Shown here piece after piece: positions 5,418-8,419 of a stretch of DNA of 8,419 nt. The stretch's first letter is position 1; each line of letters starts with the position of its first letter. The notes beneath the pieces were generated by a model. The model did not search any database. It was not told the origin of the DNA and saw nothing but the letters and a program-made list of their open reading frames with translations. The DNA is taken from NCBI GenBank assembly GCA_002430925.1, contig DJDD01000004.1, forward strand, positions 1 through 8,419, written 5' to 3'. The position numbers were made by a program, and so were the translations under genes. Source of the DNA: Flavobacteriales bacterium UBA5933 (GTDB taxonomy: Bacteria > Bacteroidota > Bacteroidia > Flavobacteriales > Weeksellaceae).

Positions 5418-6353
5418 ATGAAAAAATTATTACTCTTTTGTTGTTGCGCTTTATTAATATTTAATTGTAAAGAGAAACAAAATGAACAATTAGAGAAAAA
5501 ACAGCAAGAAAAAAAACAGGAAGAAAAAGAATCAACAAATTTAAATTTTTCTCATAACGAGTATAGACTATGGTGTGGTATTTTTGAAGCGGACTCTGTT
5601 AATTATGAAAATGAAGGTAATTGGTCCATAAGAAATAGAATTACTCTTGTCATAAAGAGTTTTGATAATAATAATACAATTGAGGGGTATAGCGTTACCG
5701 CAGGTAATATACGTCCATTTAAAGGAGATATAATTATGACTGGAAAATCTATTTATGTTATAGCAAACGAACCCGGAGATCATAAATATGATGGAACATT
5801 TAAGTTTAATATATCAGATAATCAAGATTCAATTTATGGAATTTGGATTTCTAAACGTAAAGATTTGCCTGTACTTTCAAGGAAGTTTAGTCTCAAAAAA
5901 ACGGAATTTAATTATAATCCCAATAATATTTTAACGCCTATAAATAATGTATATGATGATGACGATTTTGATGATGAGGGTAATGTAGATTGGGTAAATA
6001 GTAAAAAGTCTAAAATTGATGATATGGACGAAGAAGAATATTTTTCTTATGTAAATCGCGTAGCTTCTAATCAAATTTATAAAATAAATGGTTCGACACA
6101 AAAACTAACAGAAAAACAATTAAAAAATCTACATAAATTAGATTTAGAAATTATACGTAATACAATTTATGCAAGACATGGATACACTTTTGCAAATAGA
6201 GGTGCTCGTCAATTTTTTGATAATGTTGATTGGTATGTGCCATTATTTGTAAGTGTAGAAAATAAACTTACTCCATTAGAAAAAGAAAATATTGCAATTT
6301 TGAAAAGATTTGAAAAATATGCAACCGATAATTATCAACAGTTCGGAAGATAA
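5418..6353 (+). CDS. YARHG-domain lipoprotein (311 aa)
   Basis: The signal peptide ends in an IFNC lipobox (Cys17). A highly charged Lys/Glu/Gln linker follows (18-39) and may be coiled coil or disordered. Residues about 48-165 look like a beta-rich domain (RLWCGIFEADS, ITLVIKSFD, IEGYSV, SIYGIWISKRK) that I cannot name. An acidic linker follows (179-207, many Asp/Glu). The C-terminal YARHG domain (about 228-302) contains LEIIRNTIYARHGYTF (243-258), FFDNVDWYVP (266-275) and LTPLEKENI (284-292), all typical of that family. YARHG domains occur in extracytoplasmic bacterial proteins with no settled function. The stretch after the cysteine (KEKQNEQ) does not match the acidic surface-export signal well, so a periplasmic-facing anchor is the simpler guess. 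The gene lies 5 nt behind the DUF2306 gene, implying co-expression. Confidence 0.88.
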   Translation: MKKLLLFCCCALLIFNCKEKQNEQLEKKQQEKKQEEKESTNLNFSHNEYRLWCGIFEADSVNYENEGNWSIRNRITLVIKSFDNNNTIEGYSVTAGNIRPFKGDIIMTGKSIYVIANEPGDHKYDGTFKFNISDNQDSIYGIWISKRKDLPVLSRKFSLKKTEFNYNPNNILTPINNVYDDDDFDDEGNVDWVNSKKSKIDDMDEEEYFSYVNRVASNQIYKINGSTQKLTEKQLKNLHKLDLEIIRNTIYARHGYTFANRGARQFFDNVDWYVPLFVSVENKLTPLEKENIAILKRFEKYATDNYQQFGR

Positions 6354-6358
6354 TTTTT

Positions 6359-6390
6359 AAAAAAAGATAATTTTAATTTTATATTTTTTT
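6359..6390 (+). terminator. Possible weak AT-only terminator after the YARHG gene
   Basis: An A7GATAA stretch (6359-6370) can pair with TTATAT7 (6379-6390), 11 of 12 positions, around an 8-nt loop, ending in a T7 run. The stem has no G-C pair, so it would be weak. It lies at the expected place between the YARHG gene and the typA promoter. Confidence 0.35.
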
Positions 6391-6474
6391 AGATTTAATT
6401 TACTTCTTTTGTTTAAAAACTTTTATATATTATAAATAATATAAAATTTATAGTAATAAAAAATAAATTTATCT

Positions 6475-6482
6475 TAAATTTG
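6475..6482 (+). promoter_or_regulatory. Putative -7 element of the typA promoter
   Basis: TAAATTTG is an exact TAnnTTTG match, 18 nt before the typA ATG at 6501, so the leader would be only about a dozen nucleotides. No clear TTTG lies 17-23 bp upstream; a TTTATAG stretch near 6447-6453 is the nearest candidate. Confidence 0.6.
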
Positions 6483-6500
6483 CACCCATAATTTTCAAGA

Positions 6501-8303
6501 ATGCAAAACATTAGAAATATTGCGATTATCGCACACGTTGACCACGGTAAAACGACGTTGGTTGATAAAATTCTTCACTCGACAAACGTTTTCAGAGAAA
6601 ACCAAGAGTCAGGTGAATTAATCATGGACAACAATGATATCGAACGCGAAAGAGGGATTACTATCTTCTCTAAAAACGCTTCGGTAGAGTATAAAGGTGT
6701 AAAAATCAATGTTATTGATACTCCTGGTCACGCCGATTTTGGTGGTGAAGTTGAGCGTGTATTGAAAATGGCTGATGGGGTAATCTTATTAGTTGATGCT
6801 TTTGAGGGACCAATGCCTCAAACTCGTTTCGTATTAGGAAAAGCATTAGAATTAGGATTAAAACCATTAGTAGTAATTAATAAAGTAGATAAAGAAAACT
6901 GTCGTCCTGACGAAGTTTATGATAAAGTTTTCGAATTATTCTTTAACTTAGATGCTACTGAAGAGCAATTAGATTTCCCTGCTTTCTATGGTTCATCTAA
7001 ACAAGGATGGTTCAATACAGAAAACGTTCCTACAGAAAATATCTTACCCTTAATGGACGGGATTTTAGAGCACGTTCCAGCTCCAGAAGCTAAAGAAGGA
7101 GATTTACAAATGCAAATTACTTCTTTAGATTATTCTAAATTCTTAGGACGTATCGCTGTAGGTAAAGTAACTCGTGGTGAAATTAAAGAAGGTGATTGGG
7201 TTGCTTTAACAAAACCAGACGGTTCTTTCAAAAAACATAAAGTAAAAGAATTATATACTTTTTCTGGATTAGGAAAAACTAAAGCTACAGAAGTAAAAGC
7301 AGGTGATATCTGTGCTGTTGTAGGTATTGATGGTTTCCAAATTGGAGATACAATTGCTGATGCAGAAAATCCAGAAGCTTTACCAGTAATGCATATTGAT
7401 GAACCTACAATGAACATGTCATTCGGGATTAACAACTCTCCATTCTTTGGTAAAGATGGTAAATTCGTAACTTCTCGTCACTTAGTAGAGCGTTTAGAAG
7501 ACGAATTAGAGCGTAACTTAGCTTTACGTGTAGAACCAACAGATGATTCTAATACACAATTAGTATACGGTCGTGGTATCATGCACTTATCTGTATTAAT
7601 CGAAACAATGCGTCGTGAAGGTTATGAGTTAACAGTAGGACAACCACAAGTTATCTTCAAAGAAATTGATGGTGTTAAATGTGAACCATACGAAACATTA
7701 GTAATTGATGTTCCAGACGATTATTCTTCTAAAGCTATCGATTTAGTAACTCAACGTAAAGGAGATTTATTAATCATGGAAGCAAAAGAAGGTATGCAAC
7801 ATTTAGAATTCGAAATCCCATCTCGTGGATTAATCGGTTTACGTTCTTTAATGTTAACTTCTACTGCTGGTGAAGCTGTAATGGCTCACAATTTCTTAGC
7901 ATATAAACCATTCAAAGGTGCTATTGCTGGACGTTCTGCAGGTGTAATTATCTCTAAAGATCAAGGAACTTCAACTCCTTATTCTATCGATAAATTACAA
8001 GATCGTGGAAAATTCTTCATCGCTCCAGGAGAAGAAGTTTACGAAGGAATGATTGTTGGAGAGCATTCTCGTAACAATGATTTAGTTGTAAACGTAATCG
8101 AGGCTAAAAAATTAAATAATATCCGTGCAGCAGGTAAAGATGATTCATCTTCTATCGCTCCAAAAACAGAAATGACTTTGGAAGAATGTATGGAATATAT
8201 CCAAGCTGATGAGTGTATTGAGGTTACACCTAACTTCATCCGTTTACGTAAAATTCACTTAAAAGAAGTTGATCGTAAACGTTACGAAAAATCAATGGGA
8301 TAA
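6501..8303 (+). CDS. typA: Ribosome-associated translational GTPase TypA/BipA
   Basis: A 600-aa member of the EF-G/LepA-like GTPases that binds the ribosome and supports 50S assembly and growth under stress or cold (known from E. coli BipA). The G domain (about 1-195) shows G1 AHVDHGKTT (11-19), G2 RGITI (51-55), G3 DTPGH (73-77), G4 NKVD (127-130) and G5 GSSK (164-167). A beta-barrel domain II follows (about 203-292), then an EF-G-like domain III (about 300-380, GRGIMHLSVLIETMRREG), a domain V-like part (about 395-475, EIPSRGLIGLRS at 438-449) and the TypA-specific C-terminal domain (about 480-600, RGKFFIAPG and VYEGMIVGEHSRNNDL). All motifs are intact and the length is normal. It appears to be a single-gene unit between its own promoter and a strong terminator. 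The first 95 or so codons use a different codon set from the rest. Confidence 0.98.
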   Translation: MQNIRNIAIIAHVDHGKTTLVDKILHSTNVFRENQESGELIMDNNDIERERGITIFSKNASVEYKGVKINVIDTPGHADFGGEVERVLKMADGVILLVDAFEGPMPQTRFVLGKALELGLKPLVVINKVDKENCRPDEVYDKVFELFFNLDATEEQLDFPAFYGSSKQGWFNTENVPTENILPLMDGILEHVPAPEAKEGDLQMQITSLDYSKFLGRIAVGKVTRGEIKEGDWVALTKPDGSFKKHKVKELYTFSGLGKTKATEVKAGDICAVVGIDGFQIGDTIADAENPEALPVMHIDEPTMNMSFGINNSPFFGKDGKFVTSRHLVERLEDELERNLALRVEPTDDSNTQLVYGRGIMHLSVLIETMRREGYELTVGQPQVIFKEIDGVKCEPYETLVIDVPDDYSSKAIDLVTQRKGDLLIMEAKEGMQHLEFEIPSRGLIGLRSLMLTSTAGEAVMAHNFLAYKPFKGAIAGRSAGVIISKDQGTSTPYSIDKLQDRGKFFIAPGEEVYEGMIVGEHSRNNDLVVNVIEAKKLNNIRAAGKDDSSSIAPKTEMTLEECMEYIQADECIEVTPNFIRLRKIHLKEVDRKRYEKSMG

Positions 8304-8345
8304 GATTTTAGTTCTTTAATAAGAATTAAAAATTATATAATATAG

Positions 8346-8380
8346 AAAGCGTCAGTAGTAAACTTACTGACGCTTTTTTT
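8346..8380 (+). terminator. Rho-independent terminator after typA
   Basis: AAAGCGTCAGTA (8346-8357) pairs with TACTGACGCTTT (8365-8376) in a 12-bp stem, closed by one G-T pair around a 5-nt loop. A T7 run covers 8374-8380. The 5' A3 could also make it work for a convergent gene entering from the right edge. Confidence 0.92.
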
Positions 8381-8396
8381 GTATAATAATTTATAA

Positions 8397-8419
8397 TTAA
8401 AATGTTTCTTCAAGTTTAG
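8397..8419 (-). CDS. Possible last codons of a convergent gene cut by the window edge
   Basis: On the minus strand one frame reads KLEETF and then TAA (8397-8399), 16 nt before the typA terminator. That is the position expected for the tail of a convergent gene sharing the terminator. Only six codons are visible, so this is weak. Another minus frame stays open through the same edge. Confidence 0.2.

Noticed and set aside
5568..5783. Minus-strand open frame of 71 codons inside the YARHG lipoprotein gene.
   Set aside because: Antisense to a well-supported coding sequence, no promoter or recognisable domain, composition consistent with a shadow frame.
7130..7435. Minus-strand open frame of 101 codons inside typA.
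   Set aside because: Lies opposite highly conserved TypA coding sequence; the biased codon use of typA keeps this antisense frame free of stops.
8039..8239. Minus-strand open frame of 66 codons in the 3' part of typA.
   Set aside because: Same reasoning: a shadow of a conserved gene with no independent support.
1..8419. Search for mobile elements, CRISPR arrays, toxin-antitoxin pairs, restriction or other defence genes and phage genes.
   Set aside because: No transposase, integrase, regularly spaced repeats or defence-like domains are visible; the gene content is housekeeping plus envelope proteins.

Overview
The window looks like a chromosomal segment of a low-GC member of the Bacteroidota, most likely order Flavobacteriales. 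The pointers are promoters of the Bacteroidota type (TAnnTTTG, sometimes with an upstream TTTG), the absence of clear Shine-Dalgarno sites, three small lipoproteins (one with an S-D-D-D stretch after the lipid-bearing cysteine), a YARHG-domain protein, and strong use of TTA, AAA and CGT codons. Genus cannot be fixed from the sequence alone.

Layout. Positions 55-297 carry two identical tRNA-Lys(TTT) genes on the minus strand, each with its own promoter. A plus-strand pair follows: an unrecognised lipoprotein (552-1157) and shikimate kinase aroK (1175-1702). aroK converges on a minus-strand Hsp15-like S4 RNA-binding protein (1699-2112). The two reading frames overlap by 4 bases inside a perfect 12-bp inverted repeat that probably terminates both transcripts. 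A lipoprotein with a cryptic FKBP-like C-terminal half (2181-2933) ends in a terminator. Nicotinate phosphoribosyltransferase pncB (3021-4223) also ends in a terminator, which it probably shares with a decayed minus-strand gene (4264-4414). An AT-rich gene-poor stretch (about 4415-4791) precedes a two-gene unit of a DUF2306-type six-helix membrane protein and a YARHG lipoprotein (4792-6353). The window closes with translational GTPase typA/bipA (6501-8303) and a strong terminator.

How it fits together. Most of the content is housekeeping: lysine decoding, the shikimate pathway, NAD salvage, ribosome rescue and ribosome-associated GTPase functions. These are interleaved with fast-evolving envelope proteins typical of Flavobacteriia. 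I see no mobile element, CRISPR array, defence system or biosynthetic cluster, and no clearly novel multi-gene system. The most interesting items are small: the coding terminator between aroK and the S4 gene, the gene remnant behind pncB, the nearly leader-free pncB, the degenerate FKBP-like lipoprotein, the uncharacterised DUF2306-YARHG pair, and uneven codon use along typA.
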